A stretch of DNA of 64,000 nucleotides. It comes from DASUHT01 sp038230835. GTDB taxonomy: Bacteria; Actinomycetota; Thermoleophilia; Gaiellales; JAICJC01. Of the stretch, positions 32,712-40,737 are shown in pieces. The stretch is taken from NCBI GenBank assembly GCA_038230835.1, contig JBBRMM010000012.1, positions 1-64,000 of the forward strand, written 5' to 3'. A program made the translations under genes and the position numbers. Below the pieces are notes generated by a model, which had not been told where the DNA came from, ran no database searches, and was given only the letters and a program-made list of their open reading frames with translations. Numbering within the stretch: position 1 is the stretch's first letter; each line of letters begins with the position of its first letter.

Positions 32712-33091
32712 CGCTTGGCCAGGTGCGCGCTGATCCGCACACGCAGCTCCTGAGGGCTGAACGGCTTGGTGATGTAGTCGTCCGCGCCGAGGCTGAAGCC
32801 GGTATCGACATCGCCGTCCTGGGCACGGGCGGTCAGCATGATCACCTTCATGTCCTGCAGGTGCTCGTCGCTGCGCACCTCACGCAGGACGTCGAAGCCA
32901 CTGCGGCGCGGCATCATCACATCCAGCACGCACAGGTCGGGCCGCCGGTCGCGCGCGACCTGCAGAGCGGCGTCGCCGTCCGTCGCGGTGAGCACGTCAT
33001 AGCCCTCGCGCTCGAGCCTGAACTTCACCAGCCGAAGCAGGTGCGGCTCGTCGTCGGCAACCAGCACAGTTGTCTTCGGTGTCAACTCCAT
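32708..33091 (-). CDS. Receiver-only (CheY-like) response regulator
   Basis: 127 residues consisting of one receiver domain: VLVADDEPHLLRLVKFRLER (acidic pair D13-D14), phosphoacceptor D57 in LCVLDVMMPRRSGFDVL, IMLTARAQ (conserved Thr) and DDYITKPFSPQELRVRI (conserved Lys-Pro). There is no DNA-binding output domain, so it must act by protein contact. It lies 13 bp after the histidine kinase gene and overlaps the HEAT gene by 4 bp. The likely chain is kinase to receiver to HEAT/glycosyltransferase, analogous to single-domain regulators that control motility or polymer export. Confidence 0.92.
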   Translation of the reverse strand: MELTPKTTVLVADDEPHLLRLVKFRLEREGYDVLTATDGDAALQVARDRRPDLCVLDVMMPRRSGFDVLREVRSDEHLQDMKVIMLTARAQDGDVDTGFSLGADDYITKPFSPQELRVRISAHLAKR

Positions 33092-33104
33092 GGTCTCTCC
33101 TTGG

Positions 33105-34835
33105 TCATGTGACAGGGACGTCGAGCATCAGCTCGACTCGGAAGCTCGAACCGCGGCCGAGCTCGCTCTCGACGCTCAGCGCGCCGCGGTGGGCATCTAC
33201 GATGCCCTTGCAGATGGCCAGGCCCAGACCGGTGCCGGGGATCGCCTGGTCGGTGGCGCTCTTGGCGCGGAAGAAGCGTTCGAAGAGCCGGTCGACGTCC
33301 TCGGGCGAGATGCCGATCCCTCGATCGTCCACCCGGATCACGGCCCGCTCCGCGGTCGCCTCGAGACTGACCTCAAGCGACCCGCCCTCCGGCGTGAACT
33401 TGACCGCGTTTGCGATCAGGTTGGCGAGCACCTGGCCGATCCGTTCAGGATCGACGCTGGCCGTCACCGGCCCGTTCGGCAGACTCAGCTCGACCTGCTG
33501 GGAACGCGCGACGATGGTTGGCAGCTGGTCCTGGACATGGATCTCGACCAGCGCGCACAGGTCGCATGGCCGCGGCCTGATGATCATCTTGCCGCTCTCC
33601 AGGCCCGACAGCGTCAGAAGGTCGTTGATCAGCGTGAGCAGCCGGCGAGCGTTGTGGTCGATGATGTTCAGAAACCCGGTCTGCTCCTCCGACAGCTCGC
33701 CCAGTTCGCCCTCGGTGAGCACGTCCAGATAGCCGAGGATCGACGCCAGCGGGGTGCGCAGCTCGTGCGAGACGCTGGACACGAAGTCGGTCTTGAATTG
33801 GTCGGACAGCCGCAGTGCCTCGACCTGCATGGCCAGCGTGCGGTTGAGCTCCTCGAACTGGGCGAGGAAGTCTGCGCGCTCGATGGCAACCGCGGCCTCG
33901 GCGGCGAACAAGCCGACCACCGCCGCGGCGCGATCGGACAGATGCCCGACCTCGCGATCCCAGGCCACCAGCAGCACGCCGACCACGCCGCCGTCGCGCA
34001 GCACCGGCTGCCACAATGCGGACACCGCGCCGGAGGCGTCGACCAGTCGCTGAGAGATGTCGCCGTGCAGCGTGAGGTCGGCGATGAAGAACGGCTCACC
34101 CGAGGAGAACACCTCGGCCGTGGCCGACCCGTCCTCGTCCACGGCCACCTTCACCGGGGCGGTGTGCGGCCCGGCGACGGCGGTCGAGACCAGCGAGTCG
34201 TGGCCGTCCGGCTCCATCAACACCGCGAGCATGCCGTCGCACACCTCGAGCACCGCCTGGCAGATGGCGCTGCGGGCGGTGTTGGCGTCCGCGGTGCGGG
34301 GCAGCCGGCGGGCGACGTCGGAAACCACCGTCAGATCGGCGGCGTACTGATAGGCCAGCACACCGACCTGCTCCTCGGCCAGCTTGCGCTCGGTGATGTC
34401 ACGCATCGTGACCACCCGGGCGAGGCCGCCGTTGAACGGGATCGTGCGACCGGTGGCCTGGAGGTAGCGCTCGTCGCCGTATCGCGTCGCGCCGATCACC
34501 TCGTAGGTGGTGTCGCCGCCCGCCCGGATCCGCTCGGCGAGCACCTCGCGATCCTCCTCCACCACGAGGTCGTAGACGGTCAGCCTCAGCGCCTCCTGCT
34601 CGCTGTAGCCGAAGGTGGCGGTGAAGGCACGGTTGACCTCGACGATGCGCCCTTCCACGTGCACGACCACAGCCTCGAAGGCGGCGTCGGAGAGCAGCCG
34701 GAAGCGCTCCTCGCTCTCGCGGGCAGCACGCAGCGCACGCTCGAGGTGGACGTGCTCGGCTCCGCGCGCTGCACGGCGTAGGCGCGCCGGCAGGCGTAGG
34801 AGCGTTCGACCGCGGGGGACGGTGTGATCGCTCAC
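33105..34835 (-). CDS. Cytoplasmic sensor histidine kinase (PAS-GAF-HisKA-HATPase)
   Basis: 576 residues from GTG 34835. A longer frame to 34895 starts inside a hairpin and is not used. Residues about 38-165 are a PAS domain with PAC (EERFRLLSDAAFEAVVVHVE to MRDITERKLAEEQ). About 170-325 is a GAF domain (ICQAVLEVCDGMLAVL to AVAIERADFLAQFEEL). The phosphoacceptor H-box is SSVSHELRTPLASILGYLDV. The HATPase has LIANAVKFTPEGG (N box), VDDRGIGISPEDVDRLF (G1) and GTGLGLAICKGIV (G2). There are no membrane spans, so it senses a cytoplasmic signal. Its partner is the adjacent receiver-only regulator. Confidence 0.93.
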   Translation of the reverse strand: MSDHTVPRGRTLLRLPARLRRAARGAEHVHLERALRAARESEERFRLLSDAAFEAVVVHVEGRIVEVNRAFTATFGYSEQEALRLTVYDLVVEEDREVLAERIRAGGDTTYEVIGATRYGDERYLQATGRTIPFNGGLARVVTMRDITERKLAEEQVGVLAYQYAADLTVVSDVARRLPRTADANTARSAICQAVLEVCDGMLAVLMEPDGHDSLVSTAVAGPHTAPVKVAVDEDGSATAEVFSSGEPFFIADLTLHGDISQRLVDASGAVSALWQPVLRDGGVVGVLLVAWDREVGHLSDRAAAVVGLFAAEAAVAIERADFLAQFEELNRTLAMQVEALRLSDQFKTDFVSSVSHELRTPLASILGYLDVLTEGELGELSEEQTGFLNIIDHNARRLLTLINDLLTLSGLESGKMIIRPRPCDLCALVEIHVQDQLPTIVARSQQVELSLPNGPVTASVDPERIGQVLANLIANAVKFTPEGGSLEVSLEATAERAVIRVDDRGIGISPEDVDRLFERFFRAKSATDQAIPGTGLGLAICKGIVDAHRGALSVESELGRGSSFRVELMLDVPVT

Positions 34836-34873
34836 AGCTCCGGCTATCGGCCTTGCAGCGCGGGTTCTTAAGT

Positions 34874-34904
34874 GTTTCCGCCCTGTCGAGGGCAATTCGG
34901 AAAC
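34874..34904. terminator. Hairpin between GT4 gene and histidine kinase gene
   Basis: GTTTCCG (34874-34880) pairs with CGGAAAC (34898-34904), with an inner CCCT/AGGG. It lies downstream of the leftward GT4 gene (stop 34939) and upstream of the kinase start (34835). It may end or attenuate transcription between them. Confidence 0.5.
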
Positions 34905-34938
34905 AGGGAAGCCCGGGCTGCGAACGTGGTCGGTCGCC

Positions 34939-36168
34939 CTACACGTCGAGCAGGCGGGCGGCGATCGTCTCCCAGCTCCAGCGCCGGATCACCTCAGCCC
35001 GTGCGATCTGCCCCAGTCCGCGTCTGTCCGCCACCGGCATCCGCAGCAGGTCGTCGAGCTGCGCCGCGAGGCCGTCGGCGGTGCCGTCGAAGCGCCGTCC
35101 CGCCTCCCCCAGCCCGTCAGCCACCTCGGCCAGACCGCTGTGATCCGACACCACCGGCAGCACCCCGCAGGCAGCGGCCTCGGCGGCGACCATGCCGAAC
35201 GCCTCGGCGAGCACCGACGGGACGGCCACGGCGTCTGCCAGCGGCACCAGCCGCTGGAGCTGACCGTGATCCATCGCCCCGGTGAAGATGGTGCGCGGCG
35301 GCGCGACCCGCTCGAGCTGCGCCCGCTCGTCGCCGAACCCGACCACCACCAGCGACACCGCGGGATGCCGCGGTTCGAGCTCGCGCCAGGCGGCGAGCAG
35401 CACGTCGACGCCCTTCTGACGCATCAGCTTGCCGAAATAGAGCACGAAACGGCCGAGCCCTCGCAGCCGATCCCCGGCTCCCGCGTCGGGGGCGCGCTCA
35501 CCGCTCCCGGCATCGACCGCGAGCAGCCGCACGAGCTCGTCCAGCGACCCGCGGCCGGGCGCAAAGCCAGCGGTGTCGACGCCCGGGGGCACGATCCTCG
35601 TCCGCGCCAGGTACTCGCCGTCGCCGAGCAGCTCTCGGGCGACGTCGACGATGTGCTGCGAGCCGGCGTACACAGCGGTCGCGGTGTCCAGCGGCTCGCG
35701 GGCCATCGCCATCAGCTGCGGGCGGCCGCGAATCGCATACTCGAGCTCGGAGCCGTGCAGTTTGACGGCAAACCGGGTGCCGCTTGCGGGGCATGCGGCC
35801 GCCGCTACCGGACCGCCCATGACCGCGTGGTTGGCGAGCACCAGGTCGGCCCCTTCGCCCCCGAGCTCGGCCGCCAGCGCGTCGGCGTTGGCGTCCAGAT
35901 AGCGGTTGAGCTCCGTCCGAGAGAAGTCCGCGACGTGCCGGGCCTGCACCCCTTCGTAGCGATCGACCACGAACACGGGCAGGAGCGGGCCGATCGACGG
36001 CCGCACCACGCGCACACGCGGCCCCAGGTCGAACCGCTCGGGGTGCGGCTCCTGGCAGATCACGACCACGTCGTGGCCGAGCCTGCCCCATGCCCTCGCC
36101 ACGTGCTGGGTGTAGATGTTCGACCCCGTGCCCGCGAGCAGATAGCCGTGCCAGATCACCAGCCGCAT
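34939..36168 (-). CDS. GT4-type (GT-B fold) glycosyltransferase
   Basis: 409 residues. The N-terminal Rossmann-like half starts RLVIWHGYLLAGTGSNIYTQ (acceptor-binding glycine loop) and has VKLHGSELEYAIRGRPQLMA. The C-terminal half has LYFGKLMRQKGVDVLLAAWR and the donor-sugar EX7E motif in EAFGMVAAEAAACG, followed by SDHSGLAEV. This is the standard GT1/GT4 layout. There is no membrane span, so it is a cytosolic or peripheral enzyme transferring a nucleotide-sugar moiety to a glycan or lipid acceptor. The GT2 synthase 3 kb downstream suggests a shared polysaccharide pathway (inference). Confidence 0.87.
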   Translation of the reverse strand: MRLVIWHGYLLAGTGSNIYTQHVARAWGRLGHDVVVICQEPHPERFDLGPRVRVVRPSIGPLLPVFVVDRYEGVQARHVADFSRTELNRYLDANADALAAELGGEGADLVLANHAVMGGPVAAAACPASGTRFAVKLHGSELEYAIRGRPQLMAMAREPLDTATAVYAGSQHIVDVARELLGDGEYLARTRIVPPGVDTAGFAPGRGSLDELVRLLAVDAGSGERAPDAGAGDRLRGLGRFVLYFGKLMRQKGVDVLLAAWRELEPRHPAVSLVVVGFGDERAQLERVAPPRTIFTGAMDHGQLQRLVPLADAVAVPSVLAEAFGMVAAEAAACGVLPVVSDHSGLAEVADGLGEAGRRFDGTADGLAAQLDDLLRMPVADRRGLGQIARAEVIRRWSWETIAARLLDV

Positions 36169-36203
36169 CGCGGCAGGCTAGCCCGGGCGGCGTCCAGGCC
36201 TTC

Positions 36204-36827
36204 TCAGGTCAGGTGGAAGTACAGCGCATGCAGCAGTTCGACCACCGGGCTGGAACGATGCACCGTCACGTCGGCGGGGGTGTCGATCAGCGTGTCGGCG
36301 TAGTTGAAGATGATCTTCACGCCGGCGTCGACGAGCGCCGTGGCGGCCGTCTGAGCGGCACTCTCGGGCACCGCCAGTACGCCGACGATGATGTTCTTCT
36401 CGCGCACCGCGTCGGCCAGCTCGGATGCCGGCTGGATCACCAGATCGCCGATGCTCGTCCCAGCCTTAGCCGGGTCGGCGTCGAAGATGGCGGCGATGTT
36501 GAAGCCGTGGTCGCCGAAGGCGGGAGACTTGGCGATCGCCTGACCCAGCGAGCCCGCGCCCACCAGCGCGATGTTGTGCTGGCCCGACGTACGCAGAATC
36601 TTGCGTATCTCGACGATCAGGTAGTCGATGTTGTACCCCACCCCGCGCTTGCCGAACTTGCCGAAGCCCGACAGATCGCGACGGATCTGGGTCGCATTGA
36701 CGTTGGTGTACTCCCCGATCTCCTGGGACGAGATGGAGTCGCGCCCCATCTTCTTCGCCTGGGTGAGCACCTGCAGATACCGGGAAAGGCGGGCGGCGAC
36801 GCCCACGGTCAGGCGTTCTGAACCCAA
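36204..36827 (-). CDS. rex: Redox-sensing transcriptional repressor Rex
   Basis: 207 residues from TTG 36827. This start is chosen because AAGGGGG lies 6 bases upstream and gives the normal family length; an ATG frame extends to 36902 but lacks a site. The N-terminal winged helix (ARLSRYLQVLTQ, then SSQEIGEYTNVNATQIRRDL and SGFGKFGKRGVGYNI) is diagnostic of Rex. The Rossmann part has NIALVGAGSLGQAIAKSPAF (GxGxxG) and IFDAD. Rex senses NADH/NAD+ and represses fermentation and respiration genes. The glutaredoxin-like gene and tsaD follow downstream on the same strand. Confidence 0.94.
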   Translation of the reverse strand: MGSERLTVGVAARLSRYLQVLTQAKKMGRDSISSQEIGEYTNVNATQIRRDLSGFGKFGKRGVGYNIDYLIVEIRKILRTSGQHNIALVGAGSLGQAIAKSPAFGDHGFNIAAIFDADPAKAGTSIGDLVIQPASELADAVREKNIIVGVLAVPESAAQTAATALVDAGVKIIFNYADTLIDTPADVTVHRSSPVVELLHALYFHLT

Positions 36828-36921
36828 CGCGTCCCCCTTGTCAGCCGAAGTTTGTAACACAGCACAATCAGTGTAGCCAGCGTTTCCGACCGGCCGCTTC
36901 ACACCCGCACAAGCGCCCGCG

Positions 36922-37179
36922 TCAGCCGCCGATTGTGGCAGCGCGGACGCGTCGCTCGAGCTCGGCCGGGTCGACCCGGTACTTGAACGCCTTGCGGCCC
37001 GCGACGAACACCACCGGGATCTGCTCGCGGTGCGACGCCTCCAGGTGCGGGTCGCCGGTGATGTCGATCTCGGTCAGCCGAAAGCCGAGCCGTGCCCGCT
37101 CACGTTCGAGCAGGTCCTTGGCCACGTCGCACAGGTGGCAGTCCGCGGCGGAGTACACGACCACCTCGACGCCGTTCAC
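36922..37179 (-). CDS. Glutaredoxin/thioredoxin-fold protein (DUF836-like)
   Basis: 85 residues from GTG 37179, which overlaps the tsaD stop (GTGA). The N-terminus VVVYSAADCHLCDVAKDLLE holds a CxxC redox centre directly after strand 1. IDITGDPHLEASHREQIPVV has the cis-Pro of the thioredoxin fold, and FVAGRKAFKYRVDPAELERR completes it. This short CHLC form resembles the DUF836/glutaredoxin-like family. It lies between tsaD and rex, so a redox role is plausible; the electron donor is unknown. Confidence 0.8.
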   Translation of the reverse strand: MNGVEVVVYSAADCHLCDVAKDLLERERARLGFRLTEIDITGDPHLEASHREQIPVVFVAGRKAFKYRVDPAELERRVRAATIGG

Positions 37180-38156
37180 GGCCGGCTCGCGTACGCGTCG
37201 CGGTCCAGGTAGCCCGGGTACTCGACCGGCTGCACGAACCGGGCCGCCGAGGCGATCATGGCGGCGTTGTCCGAGCACAACGCCAGCGGCGCCGCACGGA
37301 ACTCGACGCCGAGGTCGGCGCAGCGGCGCGAGAAGGTCTCACGCAGCACGCCGTTTGCCGCCACGCCCCCGACCAGTGCCAGCGTGCCGTGGCCCGTGGC
37401 CTCAAGCGCGCCGACCGTCCGGTCGACCAGGGAGCGCACGATCGCAGCCTGGTAGGAAGCCGCTAGATCCGCGCGCCGGGACGGGTCGCGGTCGACGGCG
37501 TAGCGCAGCGCGGTCTTCAGCCCGCTGAACGAGAAGTCGTGACCCGGTCTGCCGGCCATTCCGGCCGGAAATGCGTACGCGGACGGATCGCCGGCCGCCG
37601 CCAACCGCTCCAGTTCGGCGCCGCCGGGATAGCCGAGGCCGAGCAGGCGTGCGCCCTTGTCGAACGCCTCACCGGCCGCATCGTCGAGTGTCTGGCCGAT
37701 CGGCCGGTACCCACTCCGATCGTCCACCTCGGCGAGCATGGTGTGCCCGCCGGATGCCAGCAGGCATAGGAACGGCGGATCGAGCGGGTCGGGTGCCAGG
37801 TAGAGCGAGGCCACGTGCCCATGCAGGTGGTCGACGGGGATCAGCGGCAGCCGGCGTGCGAACGCGATCGCCTTGGCGGTCGCCAGCCCGACCAGCAGCG
37901 CGCCGATCAGTCCCGGCCCCTCGGTGACCGCAACCGCCGTCACGTGGTCGAGCGTCGCCCCCGCCTTGTCGAGCGCCGCCTCGACCACCGGCACCGCGAG
38001 CTCAAGATGACGCCGTGAGGCCACCTCCGGCACCACGCCGCCGAATGGCGCGTGCAGGTCGGCCTGGGAGGAGACGACGTTTGCGCACAGCACACCGTGC
38101 CCGTCCACCAGCGCCGCGGCGGTCTCGTCGCACGACGTCTCGATGCCGAGGATCAC
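37176..38156 (-). CDS. tsaD: tRNA N6-threonylcarbamoyladenosine synthase subunit TsaD
   Basis: 326 residues from GTG 38156, two bases after the rimI stop. It transfers the threonylcarbamoyl group to A37 of ANN-decoding tRNAs. ASKHA fold: VILGIETSCDETAAALVDGH (phosphate 1 loop), VDHLHGHVASLYL (metal-binding HxxxH), LLASGGHTMLAEV (phosphate 2) and LALVGGVAANGVLRETFSRR (adenosine loop), with CSDNAAMIA near the C-terminus. All match the YgjD/Kae1 family. It forms a run with rimI, tsaB and tsaE, its partners in bacteria. Confidence 0.96.
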   Translation of the reverse strand: MILGIETSCDETAAALVDGHGVLCANVVSSQADLHAPFGGVVPEVASRRHLELAVPVVEAALDKAGATLDHVTAVAVTEGPGLIGALLVGLATAKAIAFARRLPLIPVDHLHGHVASLYLAPDPLDPPFLCLLASGGHTMLAEVDDRSGYRPIGQTLDDAAGEAFDKGARLLGLGYPGGAELERLAAAGDPSAYAFPAGMAGRPGHDFSFSGLKTALRYAVDRDPSRRADLAASYQAAIVRSLVDRTVGALEATGHGTLALVGGVAANGVLRETFSRRCADLGVEFRAAPLALCSDNAAMIASAARFVQPVEYPGYLDRDAYASRP

Positions 38157-38158
38157 CG

Positions 38159-38617
38159 TCAGCGCTCGAGCTCGTGATCCCGCCACATGATCAGGGCATC
38201 CTCACGGTTGTCCGTGTAGTAGCCGCGACGCATCCCGGAGGCGACGAACCCGAGCGCCTCGTACAGGTGGATGGCCACCACGTTGGACACCCGAACCTCG
38301 AGCGTGTACCCACGCTCGACGTCCGTCTCGGTGGCCTCGAAGAGATGTTCGAGCATCGCCCGCGCCACACCCCGGCCGCGGAACTCCGGGTCGACCGCGA
38401 TGTTCATGATGTGCCACGCGTCGACGTAGCGGGCGACGATCAGGTACCCGAGCATCTCGTCGCCCTGGAAGGCGCCGACGCAGATCCCGCTCGGCTTGGC
38501 CAGCTCGCCGGCGAACATCGAGCGCGACCACGGCGTCGGGTAGGAGCGGCGCTCCAACCGTTCGACCCGGTCGAGGTCCGACGGCCGCAGTCGGCGCAGA
38601 TCGAGGGCGGTCATCAT
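38159..38617 (-). CDS. rimI: Ribosomal-protein alanine N-acetyltransferase (RimI family)
   Basis: 152 residues. GNAT fold: DLRRLRPSDLDRVERLERRS (N-terminal strand-helix), HIMNIAVDPEFRGRGVARAM with the acetyl-CoA RGRGVA loop, VSNVVAIHLYEALGF (C-terminal motif) and RRGYYTDNREDALIMW, characteristic of RimI. The ATG overlaps the tsaB stop (ATGA). rimI between tsaB and tsaD is a common arrangement; the acceptor in vivo may be S18 or another N-terminus. Confidence 0.92.
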   Translation of the reverse strand: MMTALDLRRLRPSDLDRVERLERRSYPTPWSRSMFAGELAKPSGICVGAFQGDEMLGYLIVARYVDAWHIMNIAVDPEFRGRGVARAMLEHLFEATETDVERGYTLEVRVSNVVAIHLYEALGFVASGMRRGYYTDNREDALIMWRDHELER

Positions 38618-39231
38618 GCGGCTGCCCCCGGACCGATGTTCCGGACGGCGTCCGGCTCGCGCAGGTAGAGCGGATCGGGCGGACCCGCCCGGGCGATCAG
38701 CGCGGCATGATGACGCGCCCACGGCACGTGCAGCGGGGAGTCGTCGGGCGGGATGGCCGCTGCGGCCAGCACACCTCGATAGAGCACGGCTCCGTCACCG
38801 GCCACGCGTGTGCCCGGCTGCAGCCGCTCGGCCAAGGCGGTGGGCGGCCCGACCCACGGCTCGAGGCCGCCGCCGGACGCGAACACCTCGCCCCGGCGAG
38901 CGTCGATGCAAGCGACCTCCACCCGGTCGCCGTGTCGAAGCGCGTCCAGCGTCGAAACGCCGCAAACCGGCACGCCCAGGGCAAATCCGAGCGCGCGCGC
39001 AGAGGCCAGGCCGATCCGAAGCCCCGTGAACGTGCCCGGCCCCCGGCCGACCACGATCGTCTCCACGTCGCCCACATCGAGGCCGGCCGATCCCAACGCG
39101 GTCTCGACGTGCTCGAGCACGTGCTGGCCGGCCGCCCGACCGCGGCTCCAGGCCTCCCCGGCGACCGCTCCATCAACGCTCACGCATACCGTGGCCACGT
39201 CGGTGGCAGTGTCAAGAGAGAGAATGACCAA
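38614..39231 (-). CDS. tsaB: t6A biosynthesis protein TsaB
   Basis: 205 residues from TTG 39231, giving the family N-terminus LVILSLDTATDVATVCVSVD. A TTG at 39243 would add four residues. ASKHA fold without full catalytic residues: VVGRGPGTFTGLRIGLASAR is the hallmark TsaB motif, and VACIDARRGEVFASGG follows. TsaB bridges TsaD and TsaE in the t6A complex. The 5' end overlaps tsaE by 20 bp and the 3' end overlaps rimI by 4 bp. Confidence 0.93.
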   Translation of the reverse strand: MVILSLDTATDVATVCVSVDGAVAGEAWSRGRAAGQHVLEHVETALGSAGLDVGDVETIVVGRGPGTFTGLRIGLASARALGFALGVPVCGVSTLDALRHGDRVEVACIDARRGEVFASGGGLEPWVGPPTALAERLQPGTRVAGDGAVLYRGVLAAAAIPPDDSPLHVPWARHHAALIARAGPPDPLYLREPDAVRNIGPGAAA

Positions 39232-39658
39232 GCGCCTGCGCAAGCCTCGGGTCGTGGGGTTCCAGCTCGATCAGCCTAGCATCGCCCCCGCCGAGGTGGA
39301 TGCTGACCGTGAGCGACGGCGCAGGCAGCGCCCCGGCGCCCGCCGCCGGCCACTCCACGAAGCACGTCGCGCCGTCGAAGTACGGCTCCAGGTCGGCCCA
39401 TTCCTCGTCGGTCACGCCACGCGAGCGGTAGAGGTCGATGTGCGACACGGGCCCGGCGCGCCCGGCATAGCGGTTGCCGACCGTGTACGTGGGCGAGGTC
39501 ACCGGCTGGGTCACTCCCAGCGCCCGGCAGGCGGCGCGGATGAAGGTCGTCTTGCCCGCTCCCAACTCGCCGACCAGGTGCACGACGTCGCCCGGAGAAA
39601 GCGACTGGGCCACCGACTGGGCGATGCGCCCGGTCGCGGCTGGATCAGAAGAGGCCAA
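39212..39658 (-). CDS. tsaE: t6A biosynthesis ATPase TsaE
   Basis: 148 residues from TTG 39658, inside the end of the UDG gene (14-bp overlap); longer open frame upstream is antisense-like. Walker A is VHLVGELGAGKTTFIRAACR. SPTYTVGNRYAGRAGPVSHI then DLYRSRG is the TsaE switch region (SPTFxxxxxY and H.DLYR), and CFVEWPA gives the conserved VEWP. TsaE drives the t6A cycle by ATP hydrolysis. It is part of the UDG-tsaE-tsaB-rimI-tsaD overlapping run. Confidence 0.93.
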   Translation of the reverse strand: MASSDPAATGRIAQSVAQSLSPGDVVHLVGELGAGKTTFIRAACRALGVTQPVTSPTYTVGNRYAGRAGPVSHIDLYRSRGVTDEEWADLEPYFDGATCFVEWPAAGAGALPAPSLTVSIHLGGGDARLIELEPHDPRLAQALGHSLS

Positions 39659-40325
39659 GCTGAGCGTACTGCGGGTCACGCTCGGCAACCACGAGGGGCT
39701 CGGCGATAGGCGGCTGCGGCTGCGACTGCTGCTCGCCGACCGGCCGGCCCGCAAGCAGCTGGGGAAGGCGCGCGAAGTCCTCGCGCAGCGTGTCCAGCAT
39801 GGAGGCCGTATAGAGCGCCGCAGCCGGGTGGAAGATCGGGAAGACGACCAACTCCACGCCGGCCAGGCGATGCTTTTGCGGGCGTCCGTGTACACGCGTG
39901 ATGCCGTGCGACTGGCCGGTCAGCAGCTTGGTGGCGAAGTTGCCGAGTGTGCAGATCACCCGCGGACGGATCAGCTCGACCTGCTTGAACAGGTAGCCCT
40001 CGCAGGCGGCGATCTCCTCGGGCAGCGGGTCGCGGTTGCCGGGGGGCCTGCATTTCAACACGTTCGCCACGAAGACGTCCGAGCGTTCCAGGCCGATGCC
40101 GCCGAGCAGTGAGTCCAGCAGCTTGCCGGCCTGCCCGACGAACGGCACGCCCTGCTTGTCCTCGTGGAAGCCCGGCGCCTCGCCGACGAACATCAGGTCG
40201 GCGTCCCCGCGACCGCTTCCGACCACAACCTGCGTGCGGGTCGACGCCAGCGCGCAGTTCTGGCACCCCCGCCAGTCGCCGGAGAGACGTTCGAGTTCGG
40301 CCAGGCGATCGGCGGCGTCGCTCAC
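39645..40325 (-). CDS. Family 4 uracil-DNA glycosylase with Fe-S cluster
   Basis: 226 residues from GTG 40325. It removes uracil from DNA in base excision repair. Four cysteines at family-4 positions are visible: GCQNCALASTRTQVV (two), NVLKCRPPGNRDP (one) and AACEGYLFKQVELI (one), consistent with a [4Fe-4S] cluster. The active-site loops are MFVGEAPGFHEDKQGVPFVG (GEAPG, as in family 4) and FPIFHPAAALY (HP motif). The last 35 residues (Gln/Pro-rich) are a non-conserved tail that carries the tsaE start. Confidence 0.94.
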   Translation of the reverse strand: MSDAADRLAELERLSGDWRGCQNCALASTRTQVVVGSGRGDADLMFVGEAPGFHEDKQGVPFVGQAGKLLDSLLGGIGLERSDVFVANVLKCRPPGNRDPLPEEIAACEGYLFKQVELIRPRVICTLGNFATKLLTGQSHGITRVHGRPQKHRLAGVELVVFPIFHPAAALYTASMLDTLREDFARLPQLLAGRPVGEQQSQPQPPIAEPLVVAERDPQYAQLGLF

Positions 40326-40354
40326 GGATCCGATTGTGCCAGCTTCGGCGGACG

Positions 40355-40561
40355 TCAGCGACCGCAGCCGCAGGACCCGCCGCAGCAACCGCCCCCACCG
40401 ACGGAGATCCCCTCGGGACGCGCCGTGGCAAAGGAGGAGAGCAGCTTGGTGACGGTCTCGCTCCCGCAATCCGGACAGCGCACCGCGCCCGGCGCCGTGA
40501 GCGAGACCAGTTCCTCGAACTCGCCGGCGCAGCCGGCGCACAGGTACTCGTAGATCGGCAT
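40355..40561 (-). CDS. FmdB-family zinc ribbon protein
   Basis: 68 residues. The N-terminus MPIYEYLCAGCAGEFEELVS is diagnostic of the FmdB/CxxC_CxxC_SSSS family, followed by RCPDCGSETVTKLLSSF. The C-terminal Gly/Cys tail (GGGGCCGGSCGCGR) is typical too. FmdB proteins are proposed regulators or accessory zinc proteins of unclear function. It lies 29 bp upstream of the UDG gene on the same strand. Confidence 0.88.
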   Translation of the reverse strand: MPIYEYLCAGCAGEFEELVSLTAPGAVRCPDCGSETVTKLLSSFATARPEGISVGGGGCCGGSCGCGR

Positions 40562-40608
40562 GCGAAAAGCATACCGTCCGGCGGCGTCGGCCTCGCCCAA
40601 CCCTCCCC

Positions 40609-40621
40609 GGGGTCAGACCCC
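40609..40621. repeat. Palindromic repeat, copy 1
   Basis: GGGGTCAGACCCC, palindromic around its central A. The following bases GAACGGTCCG resemble the second copy (GTACGGACCG), so about 23 bp are shared. Confidence 0.75.
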
Positions 40622-40724
40622 GAACGGTCCGCGTGACTCGGTCGTGACGGTTTCGCCGAGAACCCGCGCCCAGCGCCCCGCAGGCGTCAGGCCCGGGTCA
40701 CGCCTCTGTCACGCCGCTCGGGTC

Positions 40725-40737
40725 GGGGTCAGACCCC
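40725..40737. repeat. Palindromic repeat, copy 2
   Basis: Identical GGGGTCAGACCCC, 116 bp from the first copy, with a similar right-hand extension. Confidence 0.75.

Noticed and set aside
36840..36875. Possible Rex operator upstream of rex (TTGTGCTGTGTTACAA on the minus strand)
   Set aside because: The half sites fit loosely (TTGTG and TACAA) but the spacing is 2 bp short of the usual 18-bp Rex site, so it could be chance.
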